From assembly GCF_900566055.1 (NCBI RefSeq), contig NZ_UPHQ01000270.1, positions 1 through 36,355 of the forward strand: 36,355 bases of DNA, read 5' to 3'. This DNA is from Mycobacterium innocens (GTDB taxonomy: Bacteria; Actinomycetota; Actinomycetes; Mycobacteriales; Mycobacteriaceae). A program made the position numbers and the translations under genes. Below the pieces are notes generated by a model. That model was not told the DNA's origin. It made no database searches and worked only from the letters and a program-made list of their open reading frames with translations. Shown here piece after piece: positions 1 through 6,629 of the stretch (within the stretch, counting starts at the first letter, position 1; every line of letters begins with the position of its first letter).

Positions 1-111
1 CGCTACCACCACACCGACATCGAGATCGACAAACTCGCCGAGGCCACCCCCACTCAACGCCGTGCTTTCGACCTCATTGAGGCCACCATCCCCCTGACCA
101 TCGCCGCGTAG
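1..111 (+). CDS. C-terminal fragment of an unidentified protein, possibly a transposase
   Basis: An open frame enters from the left edge and ends at TAG 109-111, leaving 36 residues rich in charged and aliphatic residues and ending in TIAA. The start lies outside the window. The fragment is too short for a domain call. Its style (HHTDIEID near the start, then a PTQRRAFDLI segment) reminds me of the tails of some actinobacterial transposases, but I cannot name a family. The 187 bases that follow contain a short duplicated AACCAGCA-type motif near 123-140 and no further gene. Function is a guess. Confidence 0.4.
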   Translation, partial: RYHHTDIEIDKLAEATPTQRRAFDLIEATIPLTIAA

Positions 112-298
112 CCACAAACACAAACCAGCAAACCAGCAAACCCCCAGTTCAGGGCGGAAAACCCTTACCCAGGCAGCCGTAACTTCCGCCTAAGCCACCC
201 ACCTCCCCCTCGACGTCGAACATGCTTTCGATTATCGCAGCCGGGTCCGACACGGGCGTCGGGTTCTCAACGCAAACTTGCCGGCTGCGAGCGACAGG

Positions 299-514
299 TC
301 AGGGTTTAGGTTGAGCCTTCCGCTGCGACCGCTGAGACCGGCACCGGCGATGGCTGGTATCGCACAAGGGGTATTCCTTGCTGCGCCGGCAGGTGCAGAT
401 GGCCACCATGAAGCGGTCCGATTCCACGACACCGCCGCCGGGTGTCTCGATGCGCACCGGACCGGACACCAGGATCGGACCGTTGGGCACCACCTGAACC
501 CGGGTGGTGGTCAT
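299..514 (-). CDS. CDGSH-type iron-sulfur (MitoNEET-like) small protein
   Basis: A 71-residue protein with one recognisable motif at residues 40-55: C40-T-C42, S45, P49, C51-D52, S54-H55. This is the C-x-C-x2-S-x3-P-x-C-D-x-S-H signature that binds a [2Fe-2S] cluster through three Cys and one His. The usual Gly after the Asp is Thr here. The tail is basic (QRSQRKAQPKP). The chosen ATG (512-514) overlaps the TGA of the upstream methyltransferase by four bases (ATGA), which argues for translational coupling and against a longer start in the same frame. A role in electron transfer or iron-sulfur handling is a family-level inference. Confidence 0.85.
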   Translation of the reverse strand: MTTTRVQVVPNGPILVSGPVRIETPGGGVVESDRFMVAICTCRRSKEYPLCDTSHRRCRSQRSQRKAQPKP

Positions 515-1203
515 GGCTTGTCCGCCCGGATCACCACGAGTTCCTCGTCGCGACAGCCGCGGGGTACCCGTCCGGTCTCCTCCAGCCATGCCGCCCGCGC
601 CGACAACACCGGGCCGAACGGGATCCACCGAGAGGCAACGACTTCAGCGTCCAAACCGGTGGACAACAGACAATCCAGGGACCGCTGCACGCCTGCCAGA
701 GCCGACTGCACCAGCAGCAGAGATCCCCCGTCGCACAACAGCTTTGCCGCCGACTCGCACAGCGGATCCAGCACCAGGCGCCCGTCGGGTCCGGCATTCC
801 AGGCCCATGACGGACCGGCCGCCGGCGAGATGGCGTCGGAGTCGTCGACGGGCGGAGCGGGGACGTATGGCGGGTTGGACACAATCACCTCGAACGGTGC
901 GCAGTCGAAAGCCCGAGTCCACGAGCCCTGACGAACGTCGACGTCCACTCCGGCGTCGGCGATGTTGTCGCGGGAGCAGCGCACGGCATGTGGGCAGATG
1001 TCGAACGCGGTGACGCTGGCACAGCCCATTTCAGCGGCGGCGATCGCCACGAAACCGCTGCCGGTACACAGGTCGAGGACCCTGCGGCGGGGAATCAGGC
1101 CGGTCCGCCTCATCGTGTCGACGAGCAAACGGGAATCGGATTGCGGCTGGTACACCATGTCGGCGACCATGGCGCCATCCAAGGCTGGGTAGGTGGTCGT
1201 CAA
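511..1203 (-). CDS. HemK/PrmC-like class I SAM-dependent methyltransferase
   Basis: A 230-residue protein. The SAM-binding motif I is VLDLCTGSGF near residues 42-51, and the NPPY tetrapeptide near residue 110 is the substrate-binding signature of methyltransferases that modify amide or exocyclic nitrogens (HemK/PrmC, N6-adenine enzymes). It is shorter than true PrmC (about 280) because it lacks the N-terminal helical domain, so it resembles the archaeal and eukaryotic HemK2/Mtq2 class. The frame opens with TTG at 1201-1203, preceded by an AAGG-type site. A later ATG at residue 12 is possible. It is coupled by ATGA to the CDGSH gene. The substrate is unknown; a glutamine in a protein is the family expectation. 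Confidence 0.85.
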   Translation of the reverse strand: MTTTYPALDGAMVADMVYQPQSDSRLLVDTMRRTGLIPRRRVLDLCTGSGFVAIAAAEMGCASVTAFDICPHAVRCSRDNIADAGVDVDVRQGSWTRAFDCAPFEVIVSNPPYVPAPPVDDSDAISPAAGPSWAWNAGPDGRLVLDPLCESAAKLLCDGGSLLLVQSALAGVQRSLDCLLSTGLDAEVVASRWIPFGPVLSARAAWLEETGRVPRGCRDEELVVIRADKP

Positions 1204-1223
1204 GGTAGGCCTTTCGGGGCACC

Positions 1224-1240
1224 GCCGTGGCGATCACGGC
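1224..1240. terminator. Weak hairpin between the PfpI and methyltransferase genes
   Basis: GCCGTG (1224-1229) and CACGGC (1235-1240) can form a six-pair stem with a five-base loop. It lies about 75-90 bases past the stop of the leftward PfpI gene and just before the methyltransferase start. There is no T-tract. It could end the four-gene leftward unit, or it could be chance in GC-rich DNA. Confidence 0.25.
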
Positions 1241-1313
1241 ACGCTCGCTACTACTAATGCCCGCAAACCGCTGCTTGAAACCAAACCCGGCTGATCGGGG
1301 ACGATCGCTACCC

Positions 1314-1865
1314 CTACCCCGCGGCCTGCGCCAATTGAGTGACAATCGTCGAGCAGAACGTCGGAAGGTCCGACGGTGAGCGACTGGTGATCAAATTGCC
1401 GTCCACGACAACCTCTTCGTCGACGACGTTGGCGCCGGCGTTGCGCAAGTCGGTGCGAATGCTGGGATAGGAGGTCAGCGTTCGTCCTTTCACCACGCCT
1501 GCCTCGACCAACGTCCAGGGCCCGTGACAGATTGCGGCAACCAGCTTTCCGGACTCCACGAAGTCACGGACAAAAGACACGGCAGTGGTGTCGGAACGTA
1601 GCTTGTCGGGGTTCACGGTCCCACCAGGCAACACCAGGCCGTCGAACTCGCCCACCGAAGCCCGCGAAACCACGCGGTCGACCGCGAACCTGCCGGCCGG
1701 ATCGAGATCGTGTTCCCGCGCCTGGATTTCGCCGCCTCGCAACGACACCACCTCCACCTGAGCTCCGGCCTGTAGCAGCACCGCGCGCGGTTGCTCCAGT
1801 TCGACCTTTTCCACGCCATCGGCAGCCAGGATGGCGATCCTCTTGCCTTGCAACTCGTTCGACAT
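1314..1865 (-). CDS. DJ-1/PfpI family protein (type 1 glutamine amidotransferase fold)
   Basis: A 183-residue cytoplasmic protein. The nucleophile elbow AICHGPW places Cys113 followed by His114, as in PfpI/YhbO-type proteins. A glutamate in VELEQP near residue 22-24 is the expected partner of the reactive Cys, and GLVLPGG (76-82) is the conserved oxyanion strand. Family members are stress proteins described as proteases, glyoxalases or deglycases; the exact activity cannot be read from sequence. The ATG is preceded by AAGGAG seven bases upstream. Only 12 bases separate it from the alcohol dehydrogenase stop, so it is the last gene of the leftward unit starting at 5010. Confidence 0.9.
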   Translation of the reverse strand: MSNELQGKRIAILAADGVEKVELEQPRAVLLQAGAQVEVVSLRGGEIQAREHDLDPAGRFAVDRVVSRASVGEFDGLVLPGGTVNPDKLRSDTTAVSFVRDFVESGKLVAAICHGPWTLVEAGVVKGRTLTSYPSIRTDLRNAGANVVDEEVVVDGNLITSRSPSDLPTFCSTIVTQLAQAAG

Positions 1866-1877
1866 CGCAGTGCTCCT

Positions 1878-3047
1878 TCATGGGTTCAAGACGACTTTGG
1901 TGCAGCCGTCCTGCTTGTGTTTGAAGATCTCGTAGCCGTGTGGAGCCTGGTCGAGCCGGAGATGGTGGCTGATGATCATCGTGGGGTCGATCTCGCCGCT
2001 GCGGATGCGGTCCAGCAGGGGCCGCAGGTAGCGTTGTACGTGGCACTGGCCGGTCTTGATGGTCAGCGAGCGGTTCATGACCGCGCCGATGGGGAATTTG
2101 TCCATCACGCCGCCGTACACCCCGATGACCGAGACGGTGCCGCCGTTGCGGCAACTCAGCACCGCTTCCCGAAGTGCGTGCGGCCGTTCGGTTTCCAACC
2201 GTGCAGCCTGCTTGATGCGGTCGTAGGCGTCCACCACTCGAGAGCCGTTGCGGGCCTCCATACCCACCGCGTCGATGCAGTGGTCCGGTCCCCGCCCGGC
2301 GGTGATGTCCCGAAGCTGCTCCAGCACCGAGGTCTCGGCGAAGTTGAGTGGTGTCGCACCCAGCTTGGCCGCCAGCTCCAGCCGATACGGGACCCGGTCA
2401 ATGGCAATCACTTTGGCCGCGCCGAGTAAGTAGGCGCTGGCGACCGCGAACAACCCCACCGGACCGGCACCCCATACCGCGACGACGTCGCCGGGGGTGA
2501 CGCCGCACATCTCGGCGCCCATGTAGCCGGTGGGCAGGATATCCGACAGGAACAACACCTGGTCATCGGTCAGGTCGTCGTCGATCTTCAGCGGGCCCAC
2601 ATCGGCGAACGGCACCCGGGCGTATTCGGCTTGTCCACCGGCAAACCCGCCCAACATGTGCGAATACCCGAAAAGCCCTGCGGGCGAATGCCCCAACAAC
2701 TTCTCGGCCATTCCGGCGTTGGGATTGGAATTCTCACACAGCGAGTACAGGTCGCGCTCACACGCCGAGCAGGCCCCGCACGCGATCGGGAATGGCACCA
2801 CCACCCGGTCGCCGACGGCCAAGTTGGACACCGCTTTTCCGACCTCGACCACTTCACCCATGAACTCGTGCCCCAGCACGTCGCCGTGCTTGACCGTGGG
2901 GATATAGCCGTCGTAGATGTGCAGGTCCGAACCACAGATCGCGGTGGAGGTGACCCGGACAATGATATCGCGGTTGTTGCGGATCGCGGGATCCGGAACC
3001 GATTGCACCTCAACGCTGTTACGTCCGGCCCAGACGGTGGCCTTCAT
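1878..3047 (-). CDS. Zinc-dependent alcohol dehydrogenase, glutathione-independent formaldehyde dehydrogenase-like
   Basis: A 389-residue medium-chain dehydrogenase. Catalytic zinc ligands are seen in TAICGSD (Cys near 38) and GHEFMGEV (His-Glu near 60-61). Four structural-zinc cysteines lie in [15 protein letters not shown] near 91-105. The Rossmann motif [13 protein letters not shown] lies near 188-200. A long insert before the last strand, MKATVW at the N-terminus and the [13 protein letters not shown] tail match the large FdhA-like zinc dehydrogenases common in actinobacteria. NAD(P) is the expected cofactor and the substrate is unknown. Its ATG overlaps the TGA of the SRPBCC gene (ATGA, 3044-3047). 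It looks like the detoxifying dehydrogenase of a general stress operon. Confidence 0.92.
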   Translation of the reverse strand: MKATVWAGRNSVEVQSVPDPAIRNNRDIIVRVTSTAICGSDLHIYDGYIPTVKHGDVLGHEFMGEVVEVGKAVSNLAVGDRVVVPFPIACGACSACERDLYSLCENSNPNAGMAEKLLGHSPAGLFGYSHMLGGFAGGQAEYARVPFADVGPLKIDDDLTDDQVLFLSDILPTGYMGAEMCGVTPGDVVAVWGAGPVGLFAVASAYLLGAAKVIAIDRVPYRLELAAKLGATPLNFAETSVLEQLRDITAGRGPDHCIDAVGMEARNGSRVVDAYDRIKQAARLETERPHALREAVLSCRNGGTVSVIGVYGGVMDKFPIGAVMNRSLTIKTGQCHVQRYLRPLLDRIRSGEIDPTMIISHHLRLDQAPHGYEIFKHKQDGCTKVVLNP

Positions 3048-3979
3048 CGTCCGGCTCCTTCGCTCACCGGTTGCGCGGGCTGTTGATGCATCTGGCGCAA
3101 CGCTGACGTGCCTTCCGCTGACCCGTCGGAATGCAGCACCTCCCCGGTTTCCAGGATCTGCTTGAACCGGCGGAGATCGTCGTTGACCTGCTGTGCTGGC
3201 GACTCGCCCAACAGCGTCGCAACCGATTTGCCGAGCACGCCGCCCGGTATGTGGTAGCCGATCGTGACTCGGACCTCGGTGCCGTCGCCCGCGGCGGTCG
3301 GCGTGAATTCGACGCTGCCGCCGTGCCTTACCCCGGAATCACGCGCGGATTGCCACGCAATCCGTTTGTTGGGCACGTCCTCGACGATCTGCGCATCCCA
3401 CCGCACGGGCTGGCCTACCGGTGCGTTGACGGCCCAATGCGACCGCCCGTCGACGCCGGCGGTGACCGATCGCAGGTGGTGCATGAAGCTGGGCAGGTTC
3501 TCCAGATCACGCCAGAACCGGTACACGTCCTCCGGCGAACGGCGCACCGTCACCGCGGCCCCCAGCGACCGATGCTTCGGGCCGTTGCCATGCCGGTGGC
3601 CCCCGTCGCGGGCGGCGCGCACCGCGGCGTAGAGGTCGGCCCCGGCGATTCCGGTCAGCGCGACGGCGGCAACGGCGCTGCGCGCCCGGGCTCCCCGGCC
3701 ACGGCCGAGCACACCCGCCCCGAACAGCGCGATGTCCAGCACGTCGCCGGCCACCCTGGTCCACACCAGTTTCGGCGAGCCGAGCAATAACGCAGCGGCG
3801 TGGCCGCATTCGCGTATTCCCAACGCGCGGATGACCGAGCGCGACCGGCCCGAGTCGGCCACGCCCGCGAGCACGGCTACTTTCCCGGGGGCCAGCACTT
3901 CGGCGACGCCGAGACCCAGGCTGGCCCCACCAAGGCCGCGGGCCAGAGCGGCCGCTGCGCTCGCCGAAGCGTCTTTCAT
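3044..3979 (-). CDS. SRPBCC (polyketide cyclase/START-like) membrane-associated stress protein
   Basis: A 311-residue protein in two parts. The first 140 residues are Ala/Gly-rich with likely membrane helices ([19 protein letters not shown], a segment around 110-130). From about 150, [29 protein letters not shown] starts a SRPBCC hydrophobic-ligand fold that continues past [16 protein letters not shown]. Proteins of this build are common in actinobacteria beside dehydrogenases and are thought to be stress-related; no reaction is known. The ATG at 3977-3979 is chosen because AAGGAG lies seven bases upstream. A longer open frame exists but has no such site and overlaps the upstream gene. It is coupled to the dehydrogenase downstream. 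Confidence 0.85.
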   Translation of the reverse strand: MKDASASAAAALARGLGGASLGLGVAEVLAPGKVAVLAGVADSGRSRSVIRALGIRECGHAAALLLGSPKLVWTRVAGDVLDIALFGAGVLGRGRGARARSAVAAVALTGIAGADLYAAVRAARDGGHRHGNGPKHRSLGAAVTVRRSPEDVYRFWRDLENLPSFMHHLRSVTAGVDGRSHWAVNAPVGQPVRWDAQIVEDVPNKRIAWQSARDSGVRHGGSVEFTPTAAGDGTEVRVTIGYHIPGGVLGKSVATLLGESPAQQVNDDLRRFKQILETGEVLHSDGSAEGTSALRQMHQQPAQPVSEGAGR

Positions 3980-3990
3980 CGTCAACTCCT

Positions 3991-4020
3991 TGCTTTGTGG
4001 TGCCTTGTGGTGCCTTGTGG
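3991..4020. repeat. Tandem decamer, three copies, in an operon gap
   Basis: Three head-to-tail ten-base units (TGCTTTGTGG, TGCCTTGTGG, TGCCTTGTGG) fill the gap between the stop of the F420 oxidoreductase and the ribosome-binding site of the SRPBCC gene. A fourth, decayed copy may start at 4021 and run into the stop codon. It is non-coding and could vary in copy number between strains. Confidence 0.85.
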
Positions 4021-4023
4021 TGT

Positions 4024-5010
4024 TTAGGAAGCGGCCGCCCGCAGCTTGTGCAGCAACGGTTCGGCGGCCTCCTTGAGGAACTCGTCCTGGTGCTGCCCGC
4101 CGATCTGCAGGACGGCGATATCGGTGAAACCGGCTTCCCAATACGGCCGCACAGACTCGACGATGGCGTCCAGATCCGGCCCACACGGGATGTTCTCGGC
4201 GACGTCGTCCGGACGCACGAACTGCGTCGCCGCGGCGAAACCGGCCGGCGTCGGCAAGTCCGCATTGACCGCCCAGCCGCCGCCGAACCAGCGGAACTGG
4301 TCGTGCGAGCGTTCCACGGCGGCGTCGCGGTCAGGATCCCAGCACACCGGGATCTGGCCGACCACCCGTCCGGCGCCGGTTCCGTTGGCCACCTGGCGGG
4401 CCGCGTGCCACTCGTCGACCAGGTCACCGTCGGGCTCCACCGCGATCAGGTGGTCGGCAAGTTTGGCGAACTTGTCGACGGCCTTGGGTCCGCCGATCGC
4501 CACCCCGATGCCGACCGGCACGTCCGGTAGGTCCCACAAGCGCGCCGAATCGACCTGGAAATAGTCGCCACGCCAGTTCACCAGCCGGCCGTCGAACAGT
4601 TCGCGGATGATCTTGACCGCCTCGCGCAACATGTCCTGACGACGCTCGACCGCCGGCCAGCCCCGGCCGACGACGTGCTCGTTGAGATTTTCGCCGCTAC
4701 CCAGTCCTAGCGTGAACCGCCCGTCGGCCAGGATCTGCATGGTCGCGGCCTGCTGCGCGACGATCGCGGGGTGATACCGCATCGTCGGACAGGTCACGTA
4801 GGAGTACAGCTCAACCCGTTCGGTGGCATGAGCCACCGCTCCCAGCACCGCCCAGGCGTTGGGCGCGTGTCCTTGCGACGTCAGCCAGGGCGAGAAGTGG
4901 TCGCTGCAGACCAAAAAGTCGAAGCCCCGCTGCTCTGCCGAAAAAGCGTACTGCACAAGTTCTTTCGGCCCGCTCTGCTCGGTCATCAAGGTATAGCCGA
5001 AGTTCGTCAT
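4024..5010 (-). CDS. LLM-class F420-dependent oxidoreductase, glucose-6-phosphate dehydrogenase-like
   Basis: A 328-residue TIM-barrel protein of the luciferase-like monooxygenase group. MTNFGYTLMTEQ at the start, FLVCSDHFSPW near 32-42, the TMRYHPAIVAQQAATMQIL helix and GRFTLGLGSGENLNEHVVG (near 97-116) are typical of the F420-binding subfamily related to Fgd. Mycobacteria make F420, so use of that deazaflavin is expected. The substrate cannot be deduced, and it should not be equated with Fgd1 without tests. No strong ribosome site precedes the ATG. It is the first gene of the leftward unit and is divergent from the GlsB-type gene across a 169-base control region. Confidence 0.9.
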   Translation of the reverse strand: MTNFGYTLMTEQSGPKELVQYAFSAEQRGFDFLVCSDHFSPWLTSQGHAPNAWAVLGAVAHATERVELYSYVTCPTMRYHPAIVAQQAATMQILADGRFTLGLGSGENLNEHVVGRGWPAVERRQDMLREAVKIIRELFDGRLVNWRGDYFQVDSARLWDLPDVPVGIGVAIGGPKAVDKFAKLADHLIAVEPDGDLVDEWHAARQVANGTGAGRVVGQIPVCWDPDRDAAVERSHDQFRWFGGGWAVNADLPTPAGFAAATQFVRPDDVAENIPCGPDLDAIVESVRPYWEAGFTDIAVLQIGGQHQDEFLKEAAEPLLHKLRAAAS

Positions 5011-5179
5011 AGGCGCTGGGGTACCCGGCTATAAGCCCACGTAACGCCACGGCGAAAAATCGCCCCCAAACTCGCCCCAGCGTTCCGCTCGCGGTGGCTT
5101 GCCGCGACGCCAAAACGGGTAGACCGAGCGCAGGAGCGGGCAACGGCCCGCCACTTCAACCGCAACAAAGGAGCGGACA

Positions 5180-5479
5180 ATGATCGGAACAATCATCGGG
5201 GCCATCGTGGTCGGTCTCATCGTGGGCGCGCTCGCCCGCCTCGTCATGCCGGGCAAGCAGAACATCGGCGTCATCATGACCGTGATATTGGGGACCGTCG
5301 GGTCGTTCCTGGGCACCTGGATTTCCTACAAGCTCGGATACTCGAATCAGAACGGCGGCTTCGGGTTCATCCCGTTCCTGGTCGGCGTCGTCGTCGCGGT
5401 GTTGCTCATCGCCGCCTACCTCGGGATTACCGGCCGGCGCGGCACATCTGCTCGTACCGGTCCGCGCGCCGGCCTGTAG
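5180..5479 (+). CDS. GlsB/YeaQ/YmgE family small stress membrane protein
   Basis: A 99-residue integral membrane protein of the transglycosylase-associated family. Three hydrophobic segments can be seen: residues 1-20 (IIGAIVVGLIVGALARLVMPG), about 29-48 (VIMTVILGTVGSFLGTWI) and about 66-88 (FIPFLVGVVVAVLLIAAYLG). The RLVMPGKQ loop after the first helix is a family hallmark. The basic tail is slightly longer than usual. An AAAGGAG site lies seven bases before the ATG. A GGGTAG hexamer at 5117-5122 resembles a sigma-F type -10 element, but I see no convincing -35. The biochemical role of the family is unknown; stress induction is the common theme. Confidence 0.88.
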   Translation: MIGTIIGAIVVGLIVGALARLVMPGKQNIGVIMTVILGTVGSFLGTWISYKLGYSNQNGGFGFIPFLVGVVVAVLLIAAYLGITGRRGTSARTGPRAGL

Positions 5480-5497
5480 CCCGCCGGCGCCAGCGGC

Positions 5498-6490
5498 TCA
5501 GCGCACCACAATCGTGTGCTCTTCGCGGGGCACCAGCTCGCCGATAACGGGTGCACCCGGGATCTCGCCGGCGATCAGCAGTCCGCCGGAGGTCTGCGCG
5601 TCGGCCAGCAGGAGCGTCTCCTGCTCGCTCACCGCCGCAAGGTCGACGTGCGGGGCCACCCACTCGAGATTGCGCCGGGTGCCGCCGCTGACGTAGCCGG
5701 CGGCCAGGGCTGCGCGTGCGCCGTCCAGATACGGCACCGCGGCCGAGTCGATCACCGCCGTCACACCGCTGGCCCTGGCCAGCTTGTGCAAGTGCCCCAG
5801 CAACCCGAAACCGGTTATGTCCGTGGCACATTCGATGCCGGCCGCCAGCGCGGCCGCCGCCGCTTCGGCGTTGAGCGTGGTCATCACCTCGACGGCGTCC
5901 GCGAACCGCTCGCCGGTTGCCTTGTGCCGGCTGTTCAATACCCCGATGCCCAGCGGCTTGGTCAGCGACAGCGGGGTGCCCGGCTTACCGGAATCGTTGC
6001 GCAGCAACCTGTTTGGGTCGGCGATTCCGGTGACCGCGAGCCCGTATTTGGGCTCGGGGTCGTCGACGCTGTGCCCACCGGCCAGATGACAGCCCGCGAG
6101 CGAGCAGACGTCCAGCCCGCCGCGCAGCGTCTCGGCGGCCAGCTCGAACGGCAGCACATCTCGCGGCCATCCCAGCAGATTGACCGCGACCACCGGCCGC
6201 CCGCCCATCGCGTACACATCGGACAGCGCATTGGCGGCGGCGATTCGGCCCCAGTCGTAGGGGTCGTCGACCACCGGGGTGAAAAAGTCGGCCGTCGCGA
6301 TCAGCGCGGTGCCGCCCTCGATCAGCACCGCGGCCGCGTCGTCACCGCTGTCCAGCCCGACCAGCAGCTCACCGGCCGGTTCACGCGGCACGGCTGCCCT
6401 CAATCCGCGGACCACGTCCTCCAGCTCGCCGGGCGGGATCTTGCACGCGCAGCCGCCGCCGTGCGCGTACTGAGTCAGTCGGTAGGACAT
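5498..6490 (-). CDS. selD: Selenide, water dikinase (selenophosphate synthetase)
   Basis: A 330-residue AIR-synthase-like protein that makes selenophosphate from selenide and ATP, the selenium donor for Sec-tRNA synthesis. The N-terminal catalytic segment GGGCACK gives Cys14 and Lys17, equivalent to E. coli Cys17 and Lys20. The residue between the two cysteines is Ala rather than Gly. Metal- and nucleotide-binding stretches are seen in GLDSGDDAAAV, VDDPYDWGRIAAANALSDVYAMGG, and ATDITGFGLLGHLHKLA. The ATG at 6488-6490 is chosen because MSYRLTQYAHGGG aligns with the start of known SelD; longer frames run through the tRNA gene. It is divergent from the tRNA-Sec gene by 27 bases and converges with the GlsB-type gene. 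Confidence 0.97.
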   Translation of the reverse strand: MSYRLTQYAHGGGCACKIPPGELEDVVRGLRAAVPREPAGELLVGLDSGDDAAAVLIEGGTALIATADFFTPVVDDPYDWGRIAAANALSDVYAMGGRPVVAVNLLGWPRDVLPFELAAETLRGGLDVCSLAGCHLAGGHSVDDPEPKYGLAVTGIADPNRLLRNDSGKPGTPLSLTKPLGIGVLNSRHKATGERFADAVEVMTTLNAEAAAAALAAGIECATDITGFGLLGHLHKLARASGVTAVIDSAAVPYLDGARAALAAGYVSGGTRRNLEWVAPHVDLAAVSEQETLLLADAQTSGGLLIAGEIPGAPVIGELVPREEHTIVVR

Positions 6491-6517
6491 GCGTCCATAA
6501 TTGTCGCCATGGCCCAG
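6491..6517. promoter_or_regulatory. Short divergent promoter region between selD and the tRNA-Sec gene
   Basis: Only 27 bases separate the selD start codon from the first base of the tRNA. They hold one AT-rich patch, CATAATTG (6496-6503). Read rightward, CATAAT is a good -10 hexamer that would start transcription about ten bases before the tRNA. Read leftward, the same patch gives AATTAT. No consensus -35 is visible on either side. Inference only. Confidence 0.4.
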
Positions 6518-6612
6518 GGAGGCGTCTCCGGTCTGGTGACCGGCGCGGTCTTCAAAACCGTCGAGCGACAGTTGCTGCCGCTGGCGGGTTCGATTCCCGT
6601 CCGCCTCCGCCA
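6518..6612 (+). tRNA. selC: tRNA-Sec (anticodon TCA, reads UGA)
   Basis: A 95-base selenocysteine tRNA with all hallmarks. The acceptor GGAGGCG pairs with CGCCTCC (6602-6608), followed by discriminator G and an encoded CCA (6610-6612). The D-arm has six pairs (6528-6533 with 6538-6543) around a four-base loop, the shape recognised by SelA. The anticodon stem 6545-6549/6557-6561 frames TCA at 6552-6554. The long extra arm AGCG-A-CAG/CTG-C-CGCT surrounds loop TTG (6564-6582). The T-arm loop is TTCGATT. The possible eighth acceptor pair (6525 with 6601) is a T-C mismatch. It lies 17 bases before selA on the same strand, so it is probably cut out of the selA-selB transcript. Confidence 0.97.
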
Positions 6613-6629
6613 CCTCCCCGGGGCCATAC

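Noticed and set aside
278..931. A 217-residue rightward open frame over the CDGSH and methyltransferase genes
   Set aside because: The opposite strand carries recognisable motifs (CDGSH ligands, NPPY); the rightward product has none.
5117..5122. GGGTAG as a sigma-F promoter for the GlsB-type gene
   Set aside because: No GTTT-like -35 element at the required 15-17 base spacing, so it is mentioned only as a possibility.
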